Assembly: GCA_000149225.2 (NCBI GenBank)
Contig: CM000688.1
Location: 1-64,000, forward strand
DNA: 64,000 nt
Reading direction: 5' to 3'
Source of the DNA: Lachancea kluyveri NRRL Y-12651
Taxonomy: Eukaryota > Ascomycota > Saccharomycetes > Saccharomycetales > Saccharomycetaceae
In this document: positions 1-10,583 of the stretch, piece after piece
How the letters are laid out: every line of letters starts with the position of its first letter
Numbering within the stretch: the first letter of the stretch is position 1
Made by a program: the position numbers and the translations under genes
The notes under the pieces: model-generated
Told to the model about the DNA's origin: nothing
Databases searched by the model: none
What the model saw: the letters and a program-made list of their open reading frames with translations, nothing else

Positions 1-21
1 CCACCCAGAAAAAGCGACAAA
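1..21. other. Non-repeat cap at the outer end of the telomere array
   Basis: The first eight bases match part of the telomere unit, but the next 13 (an A-rich stretch around aaaagcgac) do not. Perfect units start immediately after. This may be an assembly or cloning artefact at the chromosome end, or a variant unit. Confidence 0.5.
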
Positions 22-567
22 ATGTCCACCCAGACCTCACAGTACGCATGTCCACCCAGACCTCACAGTACGCATGTCCACCCAGACCTCACAGTACGCA
101 TGTCCACCCAGACCTCACAGTACGCATGTCCACCCAGACCTCACAGTACGCATGTCCACCCAGACCTCACAGTACGCATGTCCACCCAGACCTCACAGTA
201 CGCATGTCCACCCAGACCTCACAGTACGCATGTCCACCCAGACCTCACAGTACGCATGTCCACCCAGACCTCACAGTACGCATGTCCACCCAGACCTCAC
301 AGTACGCATGTCCACCCAGACCTCACAGTACGCATGTCCACCCAGACCTCACAGTACGCATGTCCACCCAGACCTCACAGTACGCATGTCCACCCAGACC
401 TCACAGTACGCATGTCCACCCAGACCTCACAGTACGCATGTCCACCCAGACCTCACAGTACGCATGTCCACCCAGACCTCACAGTACGCATGTCCACCCA
501 GACCTCACAGTACGCATGTCCACCCAGACCTCACAGTACGCATGTCCACCCAGACCTCACAGTACGC
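22..567 (-). repeat. Telomere repeat array, 21 perfect 26-bp units
   Basis: Twenty-one identical 26-bp units follow each other without a break, each starting at atgtccacccag. The C-rich strand is on top, so this is a left chromosome end with the G-rich strand running out toward base 1. The G strand carries AGGTCTGGGTGG, which resembles the Rap1-binding core of budding-yeast telomeres and the short TCTGGGTG repeats of related species. The unit is, from memory, the published S. kluyveri telomere repeat, which is the main basis for the species call. Long reading frames across the array in every frame are a by-product of a repeat without stop codons. Confidence 0.97.
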
Positions 568-739
568 ATGTCCACCCAGACCTCACTGTATCCATCTCCA
601 CCCCCACCTCACTGTACCCATCTCCACCCCCAACCTCACTGTATCCATCTCCACCCCCACCTCACTGTACCCATCTCCACCCCCAACCTCACAGTACGCA
701 TCTCCACCCCCAACCTCACTGTACCCATCTCCACCCACC
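568..739 (-). repeat. Degenerate telomere-like repeats (inner edge)
   Basis: After the perfect array come about six to seven variant units of 26 or 27 bp: 568-593, 594-619, 620-646, 647-672, 673-699 and 700-726, with a partial one from 727. They replace the outer unit's start by atctccaccccc and alternate between ctgtaccc, ctgtatcc and cagtacgc endings. The 26/27-bp alternation comes from one extra base in the C-run. These look like old telomerase products that have drifted beyond the zone of turnover. Confidence 0.9.
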
Positions 740-2270
740 TCCTTCCTCCCCCTCCTCCCTCTCCTCCCTCCCCCTCTTCCTTTCCACCACGTGACTCCTC
801 ATCCCACTCTCATCCTCCCATCCTCTCTCCCTCTCACCCTCTACCCTAACCTCCTTCTCTATCTTCTCGTACGACCACCTCTCTTCCTACGGCCCGTCCC
901 CTTCTCTCCTCGATCACCTCCTACGTCATTACCCTCTCACACCCTACCTCCTCCTCTATCTTCTCGTACGACCATCTCACCTCCTACGGTCCTTCCACTC
1001 CTCACACGCATCACCTTCTACGTCAACACCTTCTGACTGTCCTCGCTCTGTCCTCTCTCCCTCGCTCTGTCCTCCCCCTCGCTCTGTCCTCCTCCCTCGC
1101 CCCCTCTCCTTGCCCTCTCTTGTCCGACATCCTTCCCTCACCACCGCTCATCGGACACCCTGCCTCATCGACTCTCTACCATCCCCACCAACCACTTCCA
1201 CCACAACACTCACCACAACACTCACCACAACACTCACCCACCACAACACTCACTCACACACATACATCACTCCATCTTGTAAACTCTCATAAACTCCTTG
1301 TAAATCTAATGACCTTCTCTGTCATCCTCTTATCCACCTTATTCCCTCTCACCTCTTGTATCTCTTGTGCCTCTTCTATGTAACCGTATTCTCATTGCAC
1401 TTCCTCCCTCTGCTTCCTCCCTCTGCTTCCCACTCTCCGAAATATCACATCGCACCGACCAGCATATCCTACATCTCACCACGTACGTCACTGGCCTCAA
1501 CACTATTAGCACCCTCCACATTCCCCGTCAACCATCGCCCAACACTCTGATGTCCACCTATCCTGCCCTAACACTGCTCTTTATGCAATTCGTGCTCTTT
1601 CCAACCTCAATTGCCACATGTCCTGTCTTTCCCATCCTTGTTTATACTACACCCTCCAACACCCTCTTCCACTACTCTTTTCTTTCTTCTCACCACACCA
1701 ATACCCACACACTCACTAATCAAATATTCCGAATATTTGGCATTCCCCACTCATCACCTGGCTCCTGGTGTGTGCTCTTTCTCGCACGACTCTCTTTGTT
1801 TTCAACTTTTGTTACTAATCTTGTACATTTGTTTTTCATTTTTATTTTTATTTTCCAAATATTCATGTGCCAAACACAAACACATAAAACTAAAGACACC
1901 ACACATCCATGGTATGAGCAACATAAACAACATAAACAACTTATTCAGATGCATGACTTGCGTGCTACCTTCTTTGTGGATACTCTTTTCCACACTTGTC
2001 TCCCATTACACACGCATCTCTATGCTTCTCGCTCACTACACATACCTTCTCCCATATGTGTCCCTTCCCTCCCCCCCCCACTCTGCGCTACTACGCGACC
2101 GTCTCTCACCGCCTCAGGCACGTGCACACAGGCAGACAACAGACTTTCACTCTCGCTTCCACCTCCCATTCCTGACAGACCCTTTAGCCCCCTCCCTTGA
2201 CCGCGCGCACCGTGAAAGCACTAAAAACAGAGAACCAACTCCTCGTATAAAAATACATCATCCTGCTTGA
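740..2270. other. Pyrimidine-rich subtelomeric tract, no gene
   Basis: The top strand is overwhelmingly C and T for about 1.5 kb. It includes short tandem runs such as cctctcc, cgctctgtcct near 1040-1090 and accacaacactc near 1200-1240. Open frames here encode only P/S/T/L/H-rich low-complexity strings and follow the base bias. The strand asymmetry has the same sense as the C-rich telomere strand. I see no promoter-plus-domain evidence for a gene. Confidence 0.75.
1721..1739. repeat. Perfect 9-bp inverted repeat
   Basis: CAAATATTC and GAATATTTG flank a single C. This small AT-rich palindrome sits inside an otherwise pyrimidine-rich tract; it could be a protein-binding site or chance. Confidence 0.6.
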
Positions 2271-2962
2271 AGAGGTTTTTGCTCAGACTACAAAATAGAA
2301 GTGTGGACACTTCAGAGGGCAAAAAGATGCGAACCAATAGAATACACACAGCTAAACAAGAATACATGTTTTCAGTACCACTTCATGAAGCCATAATTCT
2401 ATACTATACTTCATTATTCACGTTAGGTTTCTTTGTATCAGCACCCCACTTTCACTCCCTCTAACATCCATATAAACTGCTAGTGCCCATCTATTTCTTA
2501 CTTAGATGGACTGCAGTACAATAGCCTTTAGTCTTCCATACTCTCTTATTTACCTTCCCCTTCTAACTCTCGGCTTCCACTCTCAGTAAGTATGCTGTTC
2601 AGAGCATATTAGGTGCGTACCAAAACATACTCCGGGTCATCAGTATATTCGGTACCAGCTCCTTTGTCGGCTTGTTGTCGGTTTGTCGTGCGCCAGTTCG
2701 AACTTGATTATGTGCACGTGATAGTAAGCTCTTCACCAGAATGCTTAAGCTATACGAAATACTTCCGCGGAACTTGGTTTACGTCAGATCTCAGAACAAG
2801 CACGTGTAAAGAGATGCTAGGCATTTGAGACATTCAAGCTAAGTACCATCAAATAGTAACAGATTAGGTTAATAGCACGTACTCAAACACACACACACAC
2901 ACATACACACATACATATCACACGGCTTATCCCATATATAAGCTTCAAACTAAGCAACAAAG
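2271..2962. other. Intergenic, no gene recognised; CA microsatellite
   Basis: No coding region or RNA gene is recognised. An (AC)8 run at 2887-2902 extends imperfectly to about 2920. Short open frames here have no recognisable composition or motif. Confidence 0.6.
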
Positions 2963-3262
2963 CTAAAAGGAATAATTGCCAACAGGAGCCTCATCCTCTG
3001 CTAGCTCCCACACGTTTTTAATTTGTGCAGCGATATCGTCTTTTAATGGGCCCTCTGCGATTGCTTCCAGGGTCTCGCTGACTTGCCCTGGGGTCCTCCC
3101 TTCTATGATGACAACGTCGCCGTATTCCCCCCTTAGAGCAGAATGGCATGCAATCCATCTGTAGGCAAGTACAGCTTTTAAAACTCCAGCCTTTTCTGAG
3201 ATTTTATGATATTTATTGAGCATTTTCAATAAAGAAGGCCTGCTGTACAATTCTTGATACAT
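2963..3262 (-). pseudogene. Aldo-keto reductase 3' remnant
   Basis: A 99-codon frame on the minus strand matches the C-terminal third of aldo-keto reductases of the aflatoxin-aldehyde reductase (AKR7) type. The pattern is ELYSRPSLLKML, then LAYRWIACHSAL, then DVVIIEGRTPGQVSETLEAI and a final helix. In intact enzymes of about 330 residues the catalytic Asp, Tyr, Lys and His and the barrel core lie upstream. Here an in-frame TGA stands four codons before the first Met, and no matching sequence is visible further upstream. It is therefore a 5'-truncated relic unlikely to encode an active enzyme. Family assignment is by eye and rests on the LAYRW-HSAL and VIIEGRTPGQ segments. Confidence 0.7.
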
Positions 3263-5696
3263 TTGACTGATTCATGTACTTCTTTCAAAATGAGAGTAAT
3301 ATTTGTTTTTCTTACCAGGTAAAACTTGTGACTGTACTTAGAAAATTCGAGTTTATCTGCTGTGTACGCTCAAAGATATTTGTAATGTAATTTATGGGTA
3401 TTTTACGAACTATTGCTTAATTTATGTACGTTTTAAATTCTGAAGCTGCTTTAACACATCGGCTATGTACCTGAAAAACTTTTCAGAGATCCAGTTTCGT
3501 TGGTAAACTGTAAATCGAAGGTTGTAATCCCATGGCATACTTTATGCAAAAAGTTATTTGGTGGTTTGTACTTCAAGTTTTTAAAAAAAAATCAAGAGGG
3601 CCTGTAGTTCTCCCATCAGAATTGTATATCAGCGTAACTTTAATAGTTGAAGCGGATTGGCTCCTTAACATTTTAGAAGATGATTATTTGTTATGCCATC
3701 TGCAAGAGTTTTCATATGGAATATTTAAAAGTTGGTTTTGACATAAAGAATTGTGGTTAGTTGTTAAGTTTTGTAATTATTTTTATCAACAAATTTATCA
3801 TCTCATTTTAAAAGTCACTATTAAAATCTTCGTATTACAAAAATACTGTGGTTATAAGGCTAAACAAAATATCCCTATACCTTGAGAAGATACTACCAGC
3901 TAGAAAAATTTGTGTTACTTTTTGATAAAAATTGTGTTGAGATATGTGATATTTGATAGCACAAAGGGAACTTGTTAAAGCTATAGCATTAAAAAGAAAT
4001 CTAAATACAATACAGCCAGGAAGCCATTAGATTAAAGATCTAATGAGTTATGGGGCCACTATTTTAACCATTTATTGGACCAGTGGTATAAAGAATCTAA
4101 CGTCTCTACTGGTAATTGTTTTGTACGTTAAGGGAGGTATCTTTGGTGTTTTTCACAATATTTTAGAATTATAGAAGCGCCAATGGTTTATCCAGAGATT
4201 AAGATATCGTCTTCAGATTAGAAAAGCTATGGAATGATATTTAGAAACTTTTAAAGACTTGTCAACTTATTTGTTTCATTAGAGAAAACATGGCTAAGGA
4301 ATTTACCGAGTTTTTCACCAAGAATTTAGACTCGAATCAATATTTTAGTTATTGATATATCCAGAGTTGCAAATAAATGAAGCTGAAAGAGTAACGTAGA
4401 TCCTTGACGGACATCAAATATTTGAAATATATTCAGAACTACAGCATTGAATTTTGAAATAGCTCGACGTAAGAGAGACTCTATGGCAGTGAGGTCCACT
4501 GGAGAGAGGGATTAGGGCCGTATTGGAGACCAAATCGCATCTAGAGTGAGACGCAATGAATGGCTTGACAGCTCCGATGAACCATAAAAATATTTTCAAC
4601 TAGTGTTGCAAGAATTTCACGTAAATCGGTTAGTTTATTCTGTCAAGTTACGTAACTTATTACCAGAAAAACCACAGAAATATATATCCGTACAAATTAA
4701 TACCGACGACTCAAGCGCACCCCATGTCATTCACGCGGTAACCAACGAATTATATTCAGTACAACTAAGCTTCTGTGGTCTGGATATCTAATAAAAGCAT
4801 TTAGATGATACAGGTCGACAGATAAAACGTACTCGATTAAATACTATTTTTTTTTCTTTAGTGGTCGGCCTCGGATGTTATACGCTGCTCCTTCCCAATT
4901 TCTATTATAAACTGGTAATCAAGCCCAGTCATGTGTGAGTGGCTAGGAATTCCTACTTTGTAAATAAAGCCTTATACTCCTTATAAGAGTAATTAGCTTG
5001 TCAGGATGAAGAGCCTTAAGTATGAAAAACTACAAGCATCACCAATAAAGTACTTTCTTCCTAGAGCACGCAATGGACTTGGAGGATAGTTTAGGTTCAC
5101 TATCTGTAAATCCTTCACGAAAATTTACCGACCATTAGGAACTAACAACCCGTATCAAGGCTACATCGGGGAATCAGATTCTAATTACTAAATGTTACAT
5201 ATCCTGCACCCTAAGCTCTGCACGAAGAGTATTTAAGAGCATTTAAGTCTTTGTTTTGGGATAAAGTGCGGTAAACCACTCCTCTCGACATTCTCAAAAT
5301 TCATAATGTATGTGGAACTTTATTTTTCTGGCATGCTTTTTCACAACCTTTTCCCACAGCATCTACCTGTATGATCTTCTTTGAAGGCTATTTGCATAGA
5401 GAGTATGGCTTAAAGCATGTGTCATTATGTAAGCATAGTCTACCACCGAAAGTACTTTTTGAAGGATATAAAGGCTAAAAGCCGGAGAGTTTTTTAAACA
5501 AAAGCTGCTAGAGTGAATTCACTAAAAATAAAAGCACTGTTTTGGAATCTGGAAGCATTACAGCAAACAATAATAGAATTTGAGCCTTGGATGCAAAACA
5601 CAGGAATCTGGGCTCCAAGTAACTATATACGCCTGAATGAAGTTACAAGTGCATTCAAAAGGGTCTAGTTCCATTATTTTGCACCTCTTCCTCAAT
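3263..5696. other. Intergenic, AT-rich, nothing recognised
   Basis: This 2.4-kb stretch holds only frames of about 60-70 codons on both strands with no family resemblance. No RNA gene or repeat stands out. Confidence 0.5.
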
Positions 5697-6476
5697 CTAC
5701 TCGTCCCTGTGGATGCTGTAGCCTGTAAGACCTGGTTTGATATCATCACGCAACACACAACTAGGAAGGAGGTATTGGCCAGAGTTTTGTTCACGATACA
5801 GAATTGGTTTGATAGCGTTTAGGGAACGCAGATGCTCTCTTAACTCGCTAGAAATCTCCTGAAAACGTTCATCTGTTACACGGGTTGTATTATATACCAC
5901 AAAGGAGGGTAAAACATCGAACCCTGGGTAGTAAAGAAGCCCGTGGTTGATTGGAAACAACAAATCTTCCAACGGTCCGTTGATACCTCTCCCAGAGTAT
6001 TGTTGTTCCAAACCTCCAATTGTAACAAGAATCATTGCGCGCTTTCCAGAGAATATACCTTCTCCGTAACGTTCTCCCCATCTCTTTTCGTTGTGCTCTC
6101 CAACACCATAAGCGAATTTGCACGAATACACACGATCGATCCAACCCTTAAGGATAGCTGGCATGTAAAACCACCAGAGAGGAAAAGTGAAAATTACGGT
6201 ATCGGCCCACAGTAATTTTTCCTGCTCCTGCTTCACATCATCAGTTAATTGGCTCTCTGAGTAAGCTAAACCAGAATCAGAGATTATATTTAATCTTTCA
6301 TCTTGTGTCAACTGCTTAAAATCATCACGGTCGATTGATGCCTTCCAGTTCATTGAGTAAAGGTCACTCACTTTAACTTCATAACCCTGAGACTCCAGTT
6401 CTTTTACTATGACGTTTTTGAGTGATGCAGTTAGTGACCTGGGCTCTGGATGGGCATGGACGATTAGACACTTCAT
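5697..6476 (-). CDS. NAD(P)H:quinone oxidoreductase, NQO1/MdaB-type flavodoxin fold
   Basis: The predicted 259-residue protein belongs to the flavodoxin-like NAD(P)H dehydrogenase (quinone) family, soluble FAD enzymes that reduce quinones by two electrons. The N-terminus MKCLIVHAHPEPRSLTASLK is the family's first strand and flavin-binding loop. Residues about 98-125 hold ADTVIFTFPLWWFYMPAILK, followed by GWIDRVYS, a near-diagnostic block at the active site. A GGLEQQYSGRGINGP segment near 165-180 corresponds to the loop over the flavin. Length fits the family (200-280). The start Met directly opens the conserved strand. The gene stands alone in the subtelomere. Such reductases are commonly amplified near yeast telomeres; substrate is unknown. 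The C-terminal 20 residues look lineage-specific. Confidence 0.9.
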   Translation of the reverse strand: MKCLIVHAHPEPRSLTASLKNVIVKELESQGYEVKVSDLYSMNWKASIDRDDFKQLTQDERLNIISDSGLAYSESQLTDDVKQEQEKLLWADTVIFTFPLWWFYMPAILKGWIDRVYSCKFAYGVGEHNEKRWGERYGEGIFSGKRAMILVTIGGLEQQYSGRGINGPLEDLLFPINHGLLYYPGFDVLPSFVVYNTTRVTDERFQEISSELREHLRSLNAIKPILYREQNSGQYLLPSCVLRDDIKPGLTGYSIHRDE

Positions 6477-9400
6477 TTTGATCGTTATTAAGACTAGTTA
6501 TCTGTGAAGTCTTTTCCGGGTTTTTAATGATGTGATACTGTAACTTGGTGTATCAATATATTTATCAGCTATTATCCGAAAGAAGGGAATGAGTTTACGG
6601 GTGGAACATGCATCAACTTATATAATTACTGATTCTCAATTATCTGTACTTTGTACCTCATACACTTCAGTCATATCTATTTGATCATCTCCTGATTTTC
6701 AGTTGTCTTACTAATTCAATCTTCTCTTGATTTTCAGTTGTCTTACTAATCCGCTCGTGGCCAACTTTTAAAATTCATTCTCTTAAACGAGTATGGCCTT
6801 GAAAAGAGGCATTAATGTAAAACGAAAGAGATTGGGCCCCGTATACATCGTCAATCAACATAAGAGCCTATGTGCCCTAATCATCTAAAGGCAATTATTA
6901 GCGGATATGATGGGCATTAGTGCGCCAACAACAAAGCGTCCAGAGTGAATAGGATATGGGTTACCGACAAGATGGGGCCCAACGATTCAGAAATATTCCT
7001 AAATGAGGGCAAAAAATCCATTTTCTTCTACCATAAAGATATTTTCTCATCATGGAGAGGGGGGGGGGTTGGGAATATGGAGGATGCAACACCAATCGTC
7101 GTGCGTACAACATCGAAGACAATAAAAACAAGACCGTCACCTAGGTGGTTGGTGTGGTTTTCCGTTGACACTCCTTTTCGGTTTCCCAATTACAACTTGT
7201 AGCATTTGCAGGAAAGAAAAACATTCTTGTCAATAACATGAAAAGCACTCTTCTACTGGTTAAGGATCGTTACAAGAATGAGAAGACTGTGAAAATCCTA
7301 AAATGGTTATACATCTACGCCGTCTACTATACCTTGTACCTACCATTTTGTTGAACACAGTACAAAGTACGTAACTCGGTCCTCGTACAGCAAAGGGGAG
7401 TACGAGTAGTTTGTTGTACATCGAAATAAAAATAAAAATGACTAGACAGGAGGTATCAACAATTGGCCGAGGCCTCTTGTTCCATAGTTCCTGTCTATTA
7501 CACATCCCAGCTACTGTCGTTAGCAGCTTATACCTGCGATTGTTATTGCGGAGGTTGATAGACATCATGCGACAGTATCTCAATGGCAAGCAGAGCAAGT
7601 ACGATGCTTTTTGCACAGCTATATACAAACTGCTTGTAGGGTGTTCCATGCAAATATAAACGAATATATGGCCTGGATGGGTTGGAGGTGTCATTTTACG
7701 GCATGCTTCGTACAATTAGAACGACTACTTACTTGGACTATATTGGACTGTTGCAGAGTAAAAGCCTGAGACAGGTAGTACCAAGTGCTTTGCCCTAAAG
7801 TTCGTTGAGACCAGCCAGTTGAAAGTCCTAGTTGTATAGGGGCAGGTTTTAGCTCAAAAGGCAAGACCAAGCAAAGGCTTATGGAGAGATTTACGGTACT
7901 AGTTGGAATTTGGTTTCTATCCGAGCGCAGACGACTGGAGAAGTTTGCTCACTGCCTTTAATTCGAGAATGCGTAGTCTTTTTTACTTTTTTGTGGGAAT
8001 ACGAAAGGCAATTTACCATTGCAGTAGTATAAAATGAAAATGTAGAATGTAAAGCTGTGAAATAGGGGTTTGTCCTTTACGCTATTATGACAATACTACC
8101 CTCAAACTCCTTGTCGACTACTTTCGCAAAGCACATCCTGGGGCGGTGATTGTGGATAATTTCAACAATTCTATTTAACAATCCCCATAGGAAGAAACTT
8201 TCACGGCCTTCGATTAACACATGTGATTATCCGCTACAAGCAGCTCTAGAAAGTGACGGCCACAACAAGTGAAGCACAAGGATCTACGAAGGAACTGATC
8301 AAAGCACTGGACCTCAAGTAGAGACTTTTTTATGGCGGTAAGTGAGGCTAAGACCACAATAACGATATTAGGATGATAAACTATGAAAATGTCTTGTCTG
8401 TATTATTTCTAAAAGTGTACAGAGACAATACAAGGTAGTGCCATAGATCGGGTCCTTCCGTGTTTGTAACATCTTTACGAATTTTAGCCAGACGCAAAAG
8501 AAGCAGTATGAAAAATGAGGTTTGAATAGAGAGCTACTTTTTCGTGATGAAACAGGTGTTTCACACAACAAACTTTATTCATAGGGCATCCATTTAACTA
8601 CTGTTGCAAGTCTCAATGGGGCAATTATGTGTAGCAATTCTCCTCCACCACATCCCCAATACGCTTAAACATGAACAGTGGATGAATTAGTACTCACGGA
8701 GTAGCATTTGTCTCCAATAGAACACAAGAAACCCGTTAATATATTGCTTAGCTAGTCTATGACTATTATTGTATTCTCTATACGGGCCACAGGCTTTTGT
8801 ACAGCACGTATCCCAGCAAACAAAAAATGTTTCATTATTTAATGAACGGAACTGTAAAGCTTTTTACGTGGGTTTGGAATAGTTGAAGCTGTACTGGCGC
8901 TTTTGTATACGCAAAGATCTTAAGGGTTTCAATTTTCCGCGCTCAAAAATATGTGGAGTGCAGTGTACAAGGGTAAGCAAAGTACACTGGAGTTTTTCAA
9001 CTTTGAGGATGACCAAAATATCGATCTATCTTTTTATTATCTAAGTGGGTGATTTTTTTGCATTTTGATACCCATCCGTAAAAATGAGAAACTTTATCAT
9101 TGGAACTGTCTCCAGGAAAGCGAATCGTGTTGTTGTTGGGTATGTGCGGTAGGTATCGAAGAGGTCTTCGAGGCCGCGAGTGTGCCACACGAGGTTACTG
9201 AGCAGCGGTTGAAAGATGAGAGAGTACTTCGGCTTATCTACTTTGAAAATATGGTTCTAAAATAATTAACAGGTACCAACGTGTATAGAAGATATATCTC
9301 CATCTAATGAAAGGGCGTAAAACTTTAATAAGAAACTTTTACGCACTGTCTATAGCGGAAGCCTACACCAACCTGTGGAGGTTTGTTGGAAAATTAGATC

Positions 9401-9589
9401 ATTGAGCAGTTGGCAAAATCAAAAAAAAAAAAGTACGGCATTTATGGGTAAGGTTTGTAAAGCACTAGTTTTTTTACGTATCCAGCAGTTGCCTCCAATT
9501 TCTGATAGAAAGGTTACATATGCCGCCCTCAATACGAGAACAGGCTTGTTCAACAACTTGCGACACCCGTCGCTAATGCAATTTGATCT
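6477..9589. other. Intergenic; 23-bp direct repeat, otherwise nothing recognised
   Basis: The stretch starts with the quinone reductase promoter. A 23-bp identical direct repeat occurs at 6693-6715 and 6728-6750 (tgattttcagttgtc core, 35-bp period). A G run lies near 7056. The largest frame (7260-7715, minus, 151 codons) has no recognisable family and is probably chance. No RNA gene is seen. Confidence 0.5.
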
Positions 9590-9922
9590 TAAGAAATGGG
9601 TGGATTTTGAGATAATTGTAGGCATTCCGTTTTTGATTGAGGTAATATCATTGGGTATACGGATATACTTGGAGTTCCCCTCCCTCTTCTGGGAATTTCT
9701 AAAAGGGGACTGATAATTCTACACAATGATATTATTACTTCTTCCTTCATTTTATATGTTTCCGTTCATTATCCTATCACATTATCAATCCTTGTGTTTC
9801 AGCTTCCACTAAATCTGATGATTATTTTTCATTCTTCATGTCATCCGCCTTACGCCGTGTGTGATATTATACTAGCAATACGAGCACTAGTCAATATATC
9901 ATAGTTGATTAACATTCCAACA
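9590..9922 (-). mobile_element. Solo LTR, Ty1/copia type (Tsk1-like), minus orientation
   Basis: Read on the minus strand the segment starts TGTTGGAATGTTAATCAACT and ends in the region equivalent to the 3' end of Ty1 delta elements, with CCACCCATTTCTTA-type sequence. Its length, 333 bp, equals that of the second LTR at 46268-46600. Internal blocks resembling Ty1 delta (for example GAAGCTGAAACACAAGGATTG) are visible. No internal coding region flanks it and no clear target duplication remains. It is an old, diverged solo LTR left by recombination. Confidence 0.85.
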
Positions 9923-10583
9923 ACATGATTATTAGTCTTAAACAATATGGATATTCATATACCTACTTATCCGATTACCTACCAAATGCCCATAGGATCG
10001 GAAGGCGCATTTTACTCTAATCTCTTTCTGCCGCCTCAATTTTAAAATTTTGTTTATATTTTTTAGTAAAAACGTAGTTTAGAACTTATTTTGAACCTAA
10101 GAAAAATTGTCTAACTATTCTACCCTATAAACAAGCAGCATAATTATAATTGAAAAATAAAGCTCACTTGTAGATATTATATAACGCATCACTAAAGAAT
10201 GATAGAGTTTCAAAGTAGAATGAATCAGGTTTAACAAAACGCCAAAGTACGCTAAACTTATAAATTTTTGCAAAGGCGTGTAAAAGTTTTGGCTGATAGT
10301 GTAAAAAAAACCTGTTTGTGGCATAAGTTTGCCACACAGGTCCAAGCCTCTCAAAAAATCATATTTACAGGCTTTTTATTTTCAGTCTCTTTCAGTAGGG
10401 CTGGCTGTTTCACTGTTTTAATTGTGGCATTTCCTAATCATCAAAAATTGGCACTAAGAAACCACCAGAGAAATCAATAGTCTGGGATAGAGTTGTTTGC
10501 AAAATGGTGTAAAAAAAGAAAGAAACACTCGCATAAAAATTCAAGTAAATCTTGAGCCAAAAAGTTTGAAAGAAATCAAAAAC
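9923..10583. other. Intergenic, nothing recognised
   Basis: AT-rich spacer between the solo LTR and the 3' end of the GRE2-family gene. Short frames only. Confidence 0.5.

Noticed and set aside
22-739. Regular repeats resembling a CRISPR array
   Set aside because: Units are contiguous with no spacers, and the organism is a yeast; telomere repeat is the clear explanation.
22-1036. Open frames of 248-320 codons across the telomere array
   Set aside because: They are translations of a 26-bp repeat without stops in all frames; no start context, domain or conservation is possible.
1367-2270. Two long overlapping frames in the pyrimidine-rich tract
   Set aside because: Composition is dictated by C/T bias; overlapping phases, no domain, no promoter evidence.
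7260-7715. 151-codon frame on the minus strand
   Set aside because: No recognisable family, Cys/Arg-rich random composition and no supporting promoter features; likely chance.
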